DNA of 64,000 nt from Cristatella mucedo (lineage: Eukaryota > Bryozoa > Phylactolaemata > Cristatellidae). The stretch is taken from the NCBI GenBank assembly GCA_009760855.2, contig WPIO01000129.1:62001-126000 (forward strand), written 5' to 3'. This document shows positions 1 through 12,429 of the stretch, piece after piece (position 1 is the first letter of the stretch; each line of letters starts with the position of its first letter). Made by a program: the position numbers and the translations under genes. Below the pieces are notes generated by a model that had not been told where the DNA came from, made no database searches, and saw nothing but the letters and a program-made list of their open reading frames with translations.

Positions 1-1502
1 GGGCGAAATAGAGCTCTCAGAAAACTCTTCACCAAGAGCAAAACACAATCACTCTTTAAAAACAGGCAATCTACCCCCCCCCCCCGATAGCACTCTACTG
101 AGTTCTATAGCTAGATACACCCAAATACAAATCGTTAGATTGTGTCCATGATTAGGATTAAAGGAAATCACCGATCTGGGCATCAAAGCTTTAATGTTAA
201 ATTAGTGTTGTAAGTGAGAAACTCTGGTAAAATTTTGCTCTTTAGTGGCTTGCAATTGGAGCAGTGTAGTATTTCCATTTGCTTAAGAGGTGCCATGCGT
301 CCATTTGCTTAGTACTAACGTGAAATCAATACTTTTCAGAGGCGGCAACTTGTGCCTGTCATGCAATGCATATAGAGCAAACACTAGCCTTATTTACTCT
401 GAAGTGCTCGACAGCTCCTTATTTAAATAGATAGACTGACGTCATTGTGCCGATTGCAAGGCTGGAAATACTAACAGCTTGATTGCATGCTGATATGAGC
501 TTTAAGCATTGCCATTTCCGTTACTTAGGCTGCACAAACATTTGCCGTTTGTGAAGTAAATCAATATACAATGGCGGCCTTTGTGGATGCTCACATTGAT
601 TTTTTTAAAGCTTACGCTGGCCGCAGCAAGTGATAGTCGCGTATCCGCGAGTCCATGATTGGGAGTTTTCATAGCTTTACAGACGTGAATACCAGCAGGA
701 ACAAGTGCAAAGAGCGTGAAGAATCTATAGGTGTCAACAAAAATCTCGTTTTTAATCGAGTACAGACAAAGAAAACATCCACTTCCGGAGCCTGCAACAT
801 CACATAACTTAAGAATCTTCTGCGATGTCTAGTAAACTGAAGGCTGAAGCTGATAGCTGCAATAGGGGCTGTTTTAACAACCATGGTCACCAGTGGATGG
901 CTTCAATCTTATATAAATAAATAAAAACTAACTACTGGACCCATTGTCAAAAATAAAACCCATTACCGTCAGATCATTAATTGTAAATGAGTTGCTGTTG
1001 GCCACTAGATGAAGGAATAGGAGATATTAATAAGAATAGTAGCTAGCTGCTAGTGCAACTGCTTCAATCTAGATAATCTAGACCGAATGCCTCAGAGATG
1101 GTTTACTATTGTCGTCTCCATAAGATAAAAGTAACTTTTATAAGAATGTTTGATTGAGTAGCATAACAAAGATCTCTGCTGTCTTAGATTTTTTCTGTTA
1201 AAGATGCAGGCTTTAGTTTTTGCGCATCAATGATTATTACGGCAGAGGGGTTTAAAACACCGAAATCAGGAGTAATAATAACTAAAAATATCCAGAGCTT
1301 AACCATTAAGCGAGAAAGATCCCAAAGTCTAATATAACTCTATTTTGCGGCTCCTTGAGAAATTTAATAACGATTCATATCAGGCTAGCTAAGGTTACTT
1401 TTGTTTTTTCTTGATGGGTGATCTTAAATACATACATAAGCAATAACAATTCCTGCTATTGATGCAGATGAAATTTGTTTGTTGTTTAGACATTTGACTA
1501 AA
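1..1502. other. No recognisable gene
   Basis: I see no recognisable gene or repeat here. A run of about 14 C lies near 72-85. The only open frame is a 73-codon minus-strand frame at 669-890 without family resemblance; I treat it as chance. Confidence 0.5.
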
Positions 1503-1661
1503 CAGTGGTTTTCGTACAGTTCCTCAAGTTGTGGCGACCCCAGCCAATAAATTATTGCGTGCAAAATGTGGAAGTGTGTGTTTTCCGATGGTCTTAGGCG
1601 ACCTCTGTGAAATGGTCATTCGACCCCCAAAGGGGTCCACCCCACATGTTGAGAACCACTG
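1503..1661. mobile_element. hAT-type MITE, non-autonomous
   Basis: A 159-bp element whose two ends are inverted copies: it opens with CAGTGGTTTTCG and closes with the reverse complement of CAGTGGTTCTCAACATGTGG. The inner part near the right end carries the G+C-rich motif around GACCCCCAAAGGGGTC. This architecture and these terminal bases are known from short non-autonomous hAT elements widespread in animals. The flanks share GACTAAAC on the left and GACTACAG on the right, a 6/8 match that could be a worn 8-bp target duplication but overlaps the first base of the element. It has no coding capacity. The left end appears worn compared with the right. Confidence 0.7.
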
Positions 1662-4600
1662 GACTACAGGCTTACACACTTCCGAGTGAATGCACACATT
1701 TTCTCTCTTGGCCGAAGGCTAAATATATCTTTGCAGCATATACATTGCTGCATGGCGGCATAACTTTTTTTCTAATGCTCCAGTCAACACTTTCTCAAAT
1801 TTTCTGATAGCCCCTTGGGCAGCATTACAGGCTTTATGCCATCGCGCCTGCACTGTTTATCACGCCAGATCGGTCACTTCTCATTAGATTGTTGAAGATA
1901 AAATTTGCCTACCGGCTACGGGAAAATCAAGAATCACTAAAAGCCTATATGACGTCATCCTTAAGATTGATCCATCTAGTATCTTTTACGACGCCTACCA
2001 CCAGTAATCTTGGCACGTTACTCCAAAGCAACTCATCATTGGATTAGACCATGTATTCTACTGTTAAGTAAGCCTCCTTTCTGTCAACGAGCTTTGGTGA
2101 ATCGTGGCCTTCCTCGACTGTGATTCGAGAGCAAATTTACTTAATGTGAATGACATATCGCTTCAACACTTACTTGAATCTATTATCCGTAAATTCAGGA
2201 CTCCCAGCTGGTAACATTTATCTTCTATAATTGGTTTAAAATCCACACCAAATCTGATCTGAAAGTAAATGACCTAGCTATAAAATTAAAAAAATCTAGT
2301 AGAGCTTCGCTCTCCACCTATACAATTTCCGGGTCAATTTTGAAGTCATCTTTTTGGTTTTTTAGTTGACTTAACTCGCTAGTAAAATTCTATGCATTCA
2401 TTTTCCCTGATCTTCTATTTTGTTCTCGGATTTTTTCTCCTCATAGTTCAGTCAACTGGACTTGATTTGTAAAACATCCGAATATCTTAGGGATTGAGTT
2501 TATAGCTCATATTAACCAAAGTAATTGAAATAGCTTCCACACACCATCATAACCTAAAATGAGCTTGCTACTTTGAATTTGGAGTTATGGACAAATTTGT
2601 CCTTGCCAGGGTTGCATTCGTCCCATGTATTGTTTCCTTTTTGTCAGATACTGTAATACATTTTGACCTGTGCTTTATTCTGTACATGTTACTAGCCAAA
2701 GGTTTTACGAGAAAATAGCTTACATGTGTTCTTTATTGATTTAATATGCTAGCTGAGGGATGATATTGTGAATTTTAAAACCTCAAATCATTGATTCTTT
2801 TGCAGGTAACTGTACAAAATCTGCAACAATACTTTTCCGCTGTAGCTGAATTAATAGTGATGAACCGTTTTTACTTAGCTAGTGTGCATCGCCACCTCCA
2901 GGGTAGCTTAAAGGTCTGTTAAGTGAAGGCTACTAACGGATTATAGCACCACTAATTTCATATGGTGGCTTATACTGTGAATATTCTTGTTTCTACACTA
3001 GCATATTTAGTGTAGCACTTGCATCAACTTTTTGAAAATAACGTCTTGAGGGCTTAGTGGATGAGCTGAGTACCACACAGCTTTGTTGAGCTCCTATTGA
3101 CAGACCTGGAGTTATTTTTTCTAGATGGTGCTAGCAAGTGCGACATAACACCCGTAGTCACACTAAAAACAATATATATGTTGACTTTGCAAAGGCAGTG
3201 ATATTAGCAAGGACTTTAGATTTCCTTAAAGTAATTATTCGGGGGTTGCCCCTATGCATACGAGAGTTACTTTAACGCTTAAGGACAGCATAATTTAACA
3301 ATTATTATCCGAAGGATTTGAGTATAGTTAGTGCAAAGCGAACGACTTGAAAAATATATCAATGGGTTGAACGTTGCCTAGCACGTTTGGAGACCGGTTC
3401 GAAAGGAAAAGCCGGCGTAGATGCATTACTGGACTAAAAGGTGACCTAAAAGTAACCATCAGGTCAAAATACTGCACAGATGAGGCACAGTAAATGGCGG
3501 TAAGAGTCGGTCTTTGTGACTGCTTTCAACATGACATATTTGCAAAGCTTGGAATTCGGAGCCTTGATTAGGCGAAACCGACGTAGTCGTCCTGAAAAGG
3601 CCATTTTATCAGATTAACTTGAACAAACTGTATTTTTAACTAGTGAGATATTTTACAATCATTCCATTTTGGGGCTGCTGCAGAAATTGTCTACCAACTT
3701 CAGAAATATGACAATGGCAAAAAGGTGTTTGACAGGGCTTGATGTGTTGGATAAGATGGAAAGGTACCAAGTTCGAAGATAAGATGTAACCATTTTTTTC
3801 CTATGGAATAATGATAGCCTATATTGAATTTGGTGATCGCATCGGTAGGAGACAAAGAAGATATTGTGCTAAGAAGTAGATTATGCCGATATCCTTGGTG
3901 CAAAATCCTTTTTGTTAAGCTCATCGAATGACTACTGCCCATAGACTACAATGCCTTATATCTCAAACTGAGGTGTGACCTTAGCTAAGACAACGGCTAC
4001 ATGGACCGCACATGGCTTGGCAATTATGGTCGAAGTAGGTTAAATGCAATCGTTTGCCCATGTTTGTAGCGATCTCAGATTGTCAAAGAAAACGGAGATA
4101 GCAAAGAGTGAGCACAGGTCGTTGACAGGACATTGGTCAATTTCATTCAGGCTTTGTTCGAAGCTGGCTGAAGATATCGTAGGGAAATAACACTCCACTT
4201 TAATTGAAGTGCATTTCATTCAAGCTAGATTGGACTATGCTGGTCTAGACACGGGCTTTGAAAGGGCCGACAACCCTCACCATAGATTCACAGCACTGTT
4301 AAACTGAGAGTGAGCAGAGCGTTACGAGAACTGCCGAACCCCAGAGATGAACCACCTGACACCACTCATTTTATTAGTGGCGTAGCTTCTAAACCAAAAT
4401 GTAAATAAGCTCTCAAAGCCACGAACATTTTGTTTGTCTGAAAACGGTTGGGATCTCTTGCTGTAAATTACTTGCCGTCATCCAGCTAAAGGTTGTAGCT
4501 TTACTACGAGATTTTACTAGATTACTACGAGATTTTATAGTAATAATATATTGAGAACGTTTGCATAGCAAGTGCAAATATTCTAAATTTCTCACAGGGA

Positions 4601-5180
4601 AGGTTAAATGGTCTCGATAGGTAGCATTGAAACTGACCCCAAATCAAGCAGAGGGCGATTAACCTGCACAGAGGTGTAGCCAATGCTATACAGAAGAAGT
4701 TGGAATGTATTGGTTTTTTAAATTTCGTCATATCATGGGAAGTAGTGCTGTCAGTTAACATTATACTTTTTTAGAATATTTATTGTAATGGCAGGTGGCA
4801 TGTTTCCAATGATTTTAATATTTGTCTGATGTTGAGCTGAAAAAAGAGCCAAAGAAGATGGGCGGCTCGACAGGAGTCCTGGGTATTAGGCACGTCACAG
4901 AATAAGAGCCGGAGCAACTGAACAAAGAGAGCTCACATGAAAGTTAACTGACTGTTAAGCCATTTGGTCGCCTAAAATGTGGGCTAGGTGTTTTTAAGCT
5001 ATCTTTAAAATACCAGCTGATATAAGACTGAAGCCCTCGAATGCCGGCCAAGTAACGAGCAGGGAGAATTACTTTTGAATTATTGACTGAGTCGGTCTTT
5101 ATAATAAAGCTAAAAAAATATTTAACACATCACCTTATACGTGCAGTTAGCGTAATTTTAAACTACTTTTTCCTCAATGG
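1662..5180. other. No recognisable gene
   Basis: Ordinary non-coding A+T-rich sequence. No open frame exceeds 80 codons, and the minus-strand frames at 3700-3942, 4413-4595 and 4525-4761 have no family resemblance. No repeat family seen elsewhere in the window was recognised here. Confidence 0.45.
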
Positions 5181-5184
5181 TCTG

Positions 5185-5335
5185 TAAAAAGGTACAAGTG
5201 ATTTCCTGAACCACGATCAAGATTGATGCATTCAAAAAACGTGGTCACGGGCTCGAGCCCCATGATTCATGTATAGCTCATACAGATTAAAATCTCCCAG
5301 AGTGCTATGTGCTTGAATTTTATGTATTCATTTCA
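5185..5335 (+). mobile_element. SINE with tRNA-like B box and L2-like tail, copy 1
   Basis: GGCTCGAGCCCC at 5250-5261 resembles an RNA polymerase III B box. It is followed by a tail (GATTAAAATCTCCC, then GTGCTAT) that aligns with the tail of the copy near 12.5 kb and with the LINE-A 3' end. The two copies share the B-box block and the spacing to the tail but have diverged. The upstream A box is not clear. Boundaries are approximate and no target duplication was found. Confidence 0.5.
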
Positions 5336-6195
5336 ATTTAATGTTCCTTGAAACTTTCCTCTCGTGAGCAAGACTAAATTTACTTGAAATTATATCGATT
5401 TTGGTAAATGGACAGTATCGAGTTTTTTTGGCTTCAATTTAGTCAGAAAAAACAGCTAACAGTGTGCTCGGGATAGATGTGAAAATTACCAAAATAAAAT
5501 GTTCAATAATGATTAGGCAATTTATTTGAAATTCTACAGCAAATCATTCTCTAGACGAAACCTTAAATAGTCTTTCATCGGGTTTTCGTTTAATGTCCCG
5601 CGAGTAATTTTCCCGTGTTGTCGGTTCATTTGTCATGATTATCTGGCAAGATATGGACATGGCTGTGGCCAGTTCCTTTTTGGAATGGTACACCTTGGGG
5701 CTGTAGCTGAACTATTTATTACGTGCAGAATGAGGCTTCTTGTAACGATGTGGTAGTCCCGTCAGGAATAGTGCCATTTTAAAGTCGCCAATTTCCTCAG
5801 CCAATTTCATTGTTTCAAGGCACCCGGCAGCAACTCCGTTCAGCTTCTCATAATCTGTGTGTGGTGTGCTCACAGAGCTCAGGCCAGTGTTGCACTTGGG
5901 CGATAGATGAATCAATGTGCGAATTCCGGGTAGAAGGTATATTCTATATAGCTCAAGGTTTCGAAGGGTCAATCTTGGAAAAGTCAGAAGCTTGGTGATC
6001 TGTCAGTTCCAGCCAAATTCTTGGAAAGCCAACTTCATGACTCTCTTTTCTTCCATGCATGTTTTTTCCTTAACAAATTATGACATGAAATAAATACCGT
6101 CTCTTCAGCAGCGACATTTCACTTTACCTCAACGGTCTCTTGCCGTGTTAGCATTAATAGTAAAAAATAATACAAGCTAGCAGATTTAACTGCGT
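5336..6195. other. No recognisable gene
   Basis: No element recognised. Two short overlapping frames on opposite strands at 5712-5972 and 5810-5998 show no family resemblance. Confidence 0.45.
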
Positions 6196-6278
6196 CTATT
6201 TGAATCGTGACTGAAGAGCCATTACAGCGGTCACCGTCACTTGCAATGGCCATAAAGGATCGCCCACCGCAGGATTCA

Positions 6279-6310
6279 AACCCACGACCTCGGAGCCGAG
6301 GTCGTGGGTT
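6279..6310. repeat. Perfect palindrome, 15-bp arms, 2-nt spacer
   Basis: AACCCACGACCTCGG at 6279-6293 is followed by AG and then its exact reverse complement to 6310. The palindrome overlaps the B box of the tRNA-like element and occupies the position of the anticodon/variable region. A second perfect palindrome follows 16 bp downstream. Confidence 0.9.
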
Positions 6311-6326
6311 GCAACCACCTTACCTA

Positions 6327-6345
6327 GTGAGCCATTATGGCTCAC
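6327..6345. repeat. Perfect palindrome, 9-bp arms, 1-nt spacer
   Basis: GTGAGCCAT, T, ATGGCTCAC. It overlaps the A box of the tRNA-like element on the minus strand. Together with the palindrome at 6279-6310 it gives two adjacent potential hairpins. Confidence 0.85.
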
Positions 6346-6400
6346 CACATGTGACCCGGGACGCCCAAGGTTTGTCTTGAACCCCAACAGGCATTTCAAG

Positions 6401-8408
6401 GTTTGGTTTTCAAGCTCATCACTTCTTAACAGAAGCTCTTGTCACTTCATATTACTTCGACGCTCATTTCTTGATACAATTTCGTCATACCTAGCAAAAT
6501 GCGTCGGTTGAGTCACAGCAACATATCAATGCTATATCAATTAAATATGCTTGTTCATTATTCTCTCGTTGTGAAATAACAAATAACAAATGCTGGTGCC
6601 GGTTTTTGTACTCTTGTACCCCTATGAAAGCTACTCTATAGTAGGTATCTACCTGTCTCTCAAATAATCGGTAGTGAATCAAAGCTTTCTTAATGTAACA
6701 ACAAAAATTGAACTAGTACCGAACTGCAAACATAGGAATTTTTAAATACCTCTGATAAAAGAGGAAATAGTATTTTTCAATAAAAGCTAATAGATATTTT
6801 CCCTCGACATTGGGATTTTGAATTCTAAAAGCACACCTTTACCGTACAAAAGTAAGTCTTTTTACTTTAAAAACAATCATTTAAAAGCCCCTGGCTTACA
6901 AACCCTGTTTATAATAATGTAAGCACTAAGCCACTTTTATCCACTTGTCAAATGTACCTAGGGGCTATGCAAACGCTAGTGTTTGGGCTCTAGGCAATTT
7001 TGCTTGAGCTAGCTCGCCAACCAGCTCATGCTAGCCTAATAGCCTCATGGTACAAACATTGAAATGAATTTGGAGATTTTATTCAATTTGCAACAAAAAG
7101 GGTGGAACCGTTAAGAGCACTCAATGCAGGAGAATAATGTAACTGAAAATATGTCAGCCGAGAGGAAATTCTAAGGGATTCATCACAGGCATCATAATAA
7201 CATGTTTTTGTCTTTCCATACTGCCCGGCCGTTTGTGTTTTCGATGGCGTTCGTGTTTGCTAGAGCGATAGCCAGCATTTCAAACTAGCCAGCGTCGCTA
7301 TCGTGTGATTACGCTCTTTCCAGGTATCCTACTATAGGCTTGGCAATCATGCCACATTTATCTCAGGCTTGTGCCTGCCCTGCACAAATATATCTGGCGG
7401 TTTCCGGCATCTGCTTAAATGTGGTTGAGTCGAGGCACTCACTTTATAGCAACCGGCACCTAAATTAGTTTTAGGCGCACGTCTTCGGCTTAAAGGAGAA
7501 TTTTTCCAGATTCTCATTGAACTTAACAACCCACTTTCACGTGATCGCATGATCTGCTGCACCAGGTTCTGCCACTTCGTAACCTCAGGACCGTAGGGCA
7601 ATAAATGAGTGCCTCATTCCTCCACTTAAAGACCGATGGCGACAAAAGCTTTTGCTCAAGGGTCAAAGACATTCAAACTCACTTCGACAATTCTGAGGAT
7701 ACGGCATCTACGCTCCTACCGTCAGCTATGGCACATCGTTGCCACCCGTCCAAAGCCCAAAGTCTCTCCTAACATAAGCAAAGCTTCTTATTTTCACTTT
7801 CTTGTATATGGTCCTACTAAATGAGGGCGTCGTACAGTTGATTGTTCATTTCACTGGAGCCTCCTAATAATTTCAATGGTGCATTGAGTTATTCAAGTGA
7901 CACCCTTACCAGCAAGTGTATGGTTGTAATGTAATCCGGTGATCTCCACCTGTAACTTGACAAAGCCGCATAATGTGGGTGTAAGGCACCGGAGTATCAC
8001 ACTTACAGCCTGTGAGGCTATCAATACATGCCAGAATTACCTGAAAAGTAAGTTGGCGAGTTTACCGTACATCTTTGCTCTGTGGGTAATTTCCAAAAGC
8101 CGCAGAATGTACCTGATCGTGCTGGGCTGGCGAGAAATTTACTTTAGCGGTAAAAGGAAAGACGAGCTTAACTCACTTCCCTTGTGCACGGAGCAGGTGT
8201 AATATGCTCTCGTCGGAAGAAACAGCAGGTTGGTCAATTACGAAGTTTGAGCATTTCCGGGCACTAATTGATAACGGGTCGATTACGAAGCACCTTACGA
8301 AAAAAAACGTATGTATCTGTATTCTTAGCCATGCATCCATCAACATAGGGGAAAATGTGCTACCCCAGGGGGGAGGGAAATGTCGTAGGTTCGACCTGGG
8401 GAAACGCC
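6401..8408. other. No recognisable gene
   Basis: No element or gene recognised. Frames of 60-96 codons at 7347-7601 (minus), 7636-7824, 7939-8202 and 8204-8494 (plus) have no recognisable domains. The last one runs into the start of a LINE-A fragment. Confidence 0.4.
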
Positions 8409-9120
8409 ATGCATTTATGACATACCATTTTGACTTCTGTAACTCACAGCGGCTGGCCTACCGGCAGGACCAATCAGGCGAATACAGCTGGTGAAAAACT
8501 ATGCAGCTACGTTTGTCTGTTGTGAGCCTCGCAGTTGCAACATCGCTCCACTTGTTCCCTTCTTGCACTGGCCACTGGTCAGGCAACTGATCACCTTCAA
8601 GGTTCTGTCGCTCACTTTTAAGTCACTTAATTCTTTGGCTCCAGCTTATCTCTCAGATCTACTCCCCCACCAGGCCAAGCATCGTACTACCTGGTTTTCC
8701 GAATCCAATAGTTTACCAATACCTTGTACAAACCTCAAATCCTTTGGAGACCGTGCATTTAGTTTGCATGCTCCCAAAGCCTGGAACTCATTCCCGACTT
8801 GGGTCAGAACATCACTTGACTCGACCACATTAAAAAAGAACTCAAAAACACACCAATCTAAGACAGCCCTTAGTGGGCCACTGTGATTCGTCCTTCACGT
8901 GCTTATGTAACCTGACACTATGCATGCTGTCAGTAACCAAACTTGAATACTTACCCTGTGCATGTCACCCCTAACTATGTTATTCATCAGGTTTATCCAG
9001 CATGCTACTACTCACCATTCCATCGTGTCTCCCTTTGCAGCAAATGTAAAGTGCCTAGAAAGAGATTGAGTTCACAGAAGGTGCTGTATCAAGTGCATTA
9101 TTATTAATAATATTGTTATA
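8409..9120 (+). mobile_element. LINE-A (L2/CR1-like) 5'-truncated copy
   Basis: This copy holds the end of the reverse-transcriptase ORF and the 3' UTR of a non-LTR retrotransposon. The 131-codon frame 8491-8886 carries the post-RT signature seen in every LINE-A copy here: a HWPL..Q.I.FKVL segment, then LAPAYLSDLLPHQAKHRTT, then FGDRAFS and KAWNSFP. Downstream comes the 3' hairpin region (AAAGTGCCTAGAAAGAGATTG near 9050) and an A+T-rich (ATT)n tail. The clade assignment rests on this domain order and the L2-like tail. The first half of the ORF is missing. No target duplication was found. Confidence 0.8.
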
Positions 9121-9985
9121 GCTAGCGAAAGAACATCATGAATTAGCATTCGTGTGCTTGCCAGATACATCTGTACATGCTAGAATGTCCCTTATTGAAA
9201 GTTCTACGAAAACAGACCGAGTGAAGTGATTCGTCACTGCAAGAAAGGTAATAGCTGGGACATATTGCTATCGGCGGCAAACAATCGGACTATAATGCTG
9301 CATTTCGTGCAGTTTAATTCCAGTCACTATTGTTGAGGTTTTACCTTGTGTGCTTTACGATTGTTCTATTTATCTGGTATGCGAAAGGATAAGCTTCATT
9401 TTTTTGAACCCTCAGCTTTAAAAAATATGATTCGTCTGACTCCAAGCACTTGCCGTTGCTACAGTAAATAAGGCTAATGCAGCTAGCTGGACGAGTGCTC
9501 AATATGAGGTCGATATGAAATAGGAGAGCCCAGATGTGGGTGAGCGGCAATGTCTTTTAATCAATGAAAATCAAGGGCTACGTATCCGACGTACGTCACA
9601 GCTAATTTATATTTGTGCATGCAACTACAGTTGCACGATCTCTACAGCTATATTGGTTCGTAATCACTCGTTGTCTCATGCCATGAGGTAAAAGCCGGCG
9701 TAATGGCTTAGGTTAGCTTATCGATTAATAGCCGCTTGTTAACACTCATGTTACCTAGTGTGGTGTGTAGGAAGCCCAAAGCCAGATGTGAAGCACTGAT
9801 CGGTAACAAGTCTTAGAAGCTTGATGGAGGCTCATTCAAAGACTACTATACCCTAACAATTCATTGCTTAACGTATTAATATTCGGTTAAATAAGAATTA
9901 ACCGATAATGTCTCTGGTTATATTTCAAAGTCATGAATAACACTATTGGCAATGACTAGCAATTACTTATTTGGTATGCTAAAAT
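9121..9985. other. No recognisable gene
   Basis: No element or gene recognised; one short minus-strand frame at 9341-9550 without family resemblance. Confidence 0.45.
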
Positions 9986-9989
9986 GTTT

Positions 9990-10620
9990 CACTTGCTTAG
10001 GCACTTTAAACTTGATCAGTTTGTAATAGCATGGTCATTTACTACAAGCATAACATGGTCAGAGGTGACCTGCACATGGTCTGAGTGAAAAATGGTTACC
10101 GGCAGCCCGCAAAGAACACGGAGGACGAATCACAGGAACGACTGGATTATTTACATGTACATGCATTTCTAGCTTTTTTTAAATGTGGTTAAGTCAGGTA
10201 ATTCTATGACGCCGGCCGAGAGTGAATTCCAAGGTTATTGAGCGTACACACCAACGACACGTCTACAGTATTGAAGGCAAATAATAGGTATTGGTAAACT
10301 ATTAGAATCCGTCAAACTGGGGCTTCAATCATTAGCCGGGCGGAAGATTAGGTTTGATAGGTATGCTGGGAAAAAACATTAAGGGAACTAAAAGTGAGTG
10401 ACTGAAGCTTAGAGTCAATCCATTGTTTGACTGGGAGCCAGTGCAGGTCAGGTAGTAGTGGTGTGATATGGCAACTTTGCCACTCACTATATACTGCCCT
10501 AGCTGCTGAGTTTTGCACCAACTAAAAGCCAAATTATAAATATGCCTAATTATAAATACCGAATGATCAGCAAGCAGTGATTTCCAGAATATAAGTCGGA
10601 TTTCATAAATCAAAGGGGAA
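9990..10620 (-). mobile_element. LINE-A fragment, reverse orientation
   Basis: Read on the minus strand, 10430-10540 encodes the LINE-A segment containing a WCKTQQLGQ-type stretch in one frame and the equivalent VQNSAAR-like stretch in another, so a frameshift is present. The 3' UTR equivalent (minus of GAGGACGAATCACAGG) is near 10120 and a degraded tail near 9990-10010. Strongly diverged; limits approximate. Confidence 0.65.
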
Positions 10621-10894
10621 CGTAGATAGGGTAACCCTGTCTAAAACGGATCATGTTTTAGAAACGTTATATAGCTGAAAGTAGGCAGACTCGTATGCGA
10701 AACTGATGTATTAGTATATTGAAAGATCACTTTGAATTAGGACACCTTGACTGAATGCAGATTCAGCAGGAAATATGCTGGCAGAACCGACTGTAAGTGG
10801 GGACTTTTAAATTTCTGAATCACACTTGGTTTCCTCTTAACTATTAGGTTCGTTTTATAATCATTCAATTTAAGAAGATTTTTAGCTATCCACA

Positions 10895-11312
10895 TACATG
10901 CCTCGTACAAACCTCAAAACCTTTGGAGATCCTGCATTAAGTTCGTATGCTCCAAAAGCCTGAAACTTCCGCCCGAATTGCTTCAGAACATCTAATGACT
11001 TGACCACATTAAAAAAACCTTTAAAATATACCTATTTAGGACAGCATTTAGAGTATCCCTGTAATTCGTCCTTCGTGTGCTTATGGGTATTGACACTGTT
11101 CATGCTGCCACTAACCACACTTGCATGCTGACCATGTGAATGCCACATGTAACCATCTTATTCATGTTGTTTATCAAGCATGATATGACTCACGATTCAA
11201 TAGCGTTTCCCTCTGCAGCAAATGTAAAGCCCTTAGAAAGAGATTAAGTTATCTGAGGTTGCTTTATAAAGTGCATTTTTATTATTATTATTACTATTAT
11301 TATTATTAACTC
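10895..11312 (+). mobile_element. LINE-A 3' fragment
   Basis: It begins at the CTCGTACAAACCTCAAA block that encodes the TNLK.FGD segment, continues through the LINE-A 3' UTR, and ends in the hairpin AAAGCCCTTAGAAAGAG...GAGGTTGC and an (ATT)n tail at 11275-11310. No intact frame remains. Confidence 0.8.
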
Positions 11313-12429
11313 GGCACTCGGTCATCATTTTGAATTAAGACGTAGTATTGCCATTGGTAAGGATCAAGGGCATGAGAATTTAGTGAGGCCTGAGTCGGCG
11401 ATTGCTACAAAGATGCCCGAAGTGCTCCTACGCCCTGTGGCTCCACCATCGCTCGCCAAACATGAACTGAATGACCAATCTAAAGGAAATTAAAGCTAAG
11501 TACAAGAAACGGCCCGTGAGCTGAAAGCCGAGGAACAGGTAACGCGTGGCCACCTAGTTGAGGGGCAATGAGGACGAGTTTAAAAGCCGCTGGCAGACAA
11601 CCGTAGGACCTGCAGGCTAGGGAGATAACCATCAAATCGATGTTATTAGATCTGGTACCCATTAAAACATTTTAAGTGGTACGATTTGGCAGCTAGGCCG
11701 TTCGAGACAGACAATGATCCTGTTGAATTTTGCTAATTTATCTGACGTCGTTGGTCAATAACTTTGCCAATTTCATGAAAGAAAAGTTGCATGCATAGAA
11801 GACTCTTTGTCGAGTTCATCGATTAAAGTAAGATGGGAGCCACTGGGTGAGTGCTTGAAAAGCCTGAATGTGGTTCACTTATTCTGCACTGAAAAGTGAA
11901 AGATCAGCCAGTGCCTCCCGTTTCGCTTGCAGGAACGTGATTGCTACCATAAAGACCAGTAACAAAATTGCATATCATCGTTGTCTCTTGCCATAGCAAG
12001 TCACGTGTGCATAAAATTGACCTAATTTTCTACATTCAAATAGTCAATTCACTCTCGGTGGAACCCTAAAGTCATCTACGCTTGCTAATGAAGCACTTCT
12101 CGTGCATATAACTTCAGCTATTAAAGTCAATTATGGATTAAGTTTGAGCTTGCAGAAATATACATCAGAAATTTCTGCTGAATAAATTGTGTCGCATAAC
12201 ATATTCAATGGTGCCTCCAACGAACAACTACCCATTTATATTTGCAGGTTCGATACTGTGGTAGAAGATGAGTTTCGAAAATCTAGTCGCGCTTAGCACG
12301 ATTATATACAGCCTTTTAAGGTAAGGAACATAATTCTGTACTCCTAAACATACTCGACGTAAAGAGCTTCACCTAAAACCCTTCGGAAAATGTCGCCTGC
12401 CTTTTTAAACAGGTGGGCTTCATTAATAG
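11313..12429. other. No recognisable gene
   Basis: No gene or repeat recognised. The 60-codon minus frame at 11480-11662 has no family resemblance. Confidence 0.45.

Larger units (their letters stand above)
6196..6400 (-). mobile_element. tRNA-derived SINE or tRNA pseudogene with palindromes
   Basis: On the minus strand TGGCTCACTAGG (plus 6323-6334) matches the polymerase III A-box consensus at 11 of 12 positions, and GGGTTTGAATCC (plus 6272-6283) matches the B box with one change. They are 39 nt apart, a normal tRNA spacing. Between and around them lie two perfect palindromes. The tRNA cloverleaf acceptor stem is not recognisable, so a functional tRNA is unlikely; a tRNA-headed SINE or an old tRNA pseudogene fits. 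The outer limits are estimates. Confidence 0.55.

Noticed and set aside
3370-3410. A tRNA B-box-like GGTTCGAAAGG
   Set aside because: No A box at the right distance and no cloverleaf; chance match.
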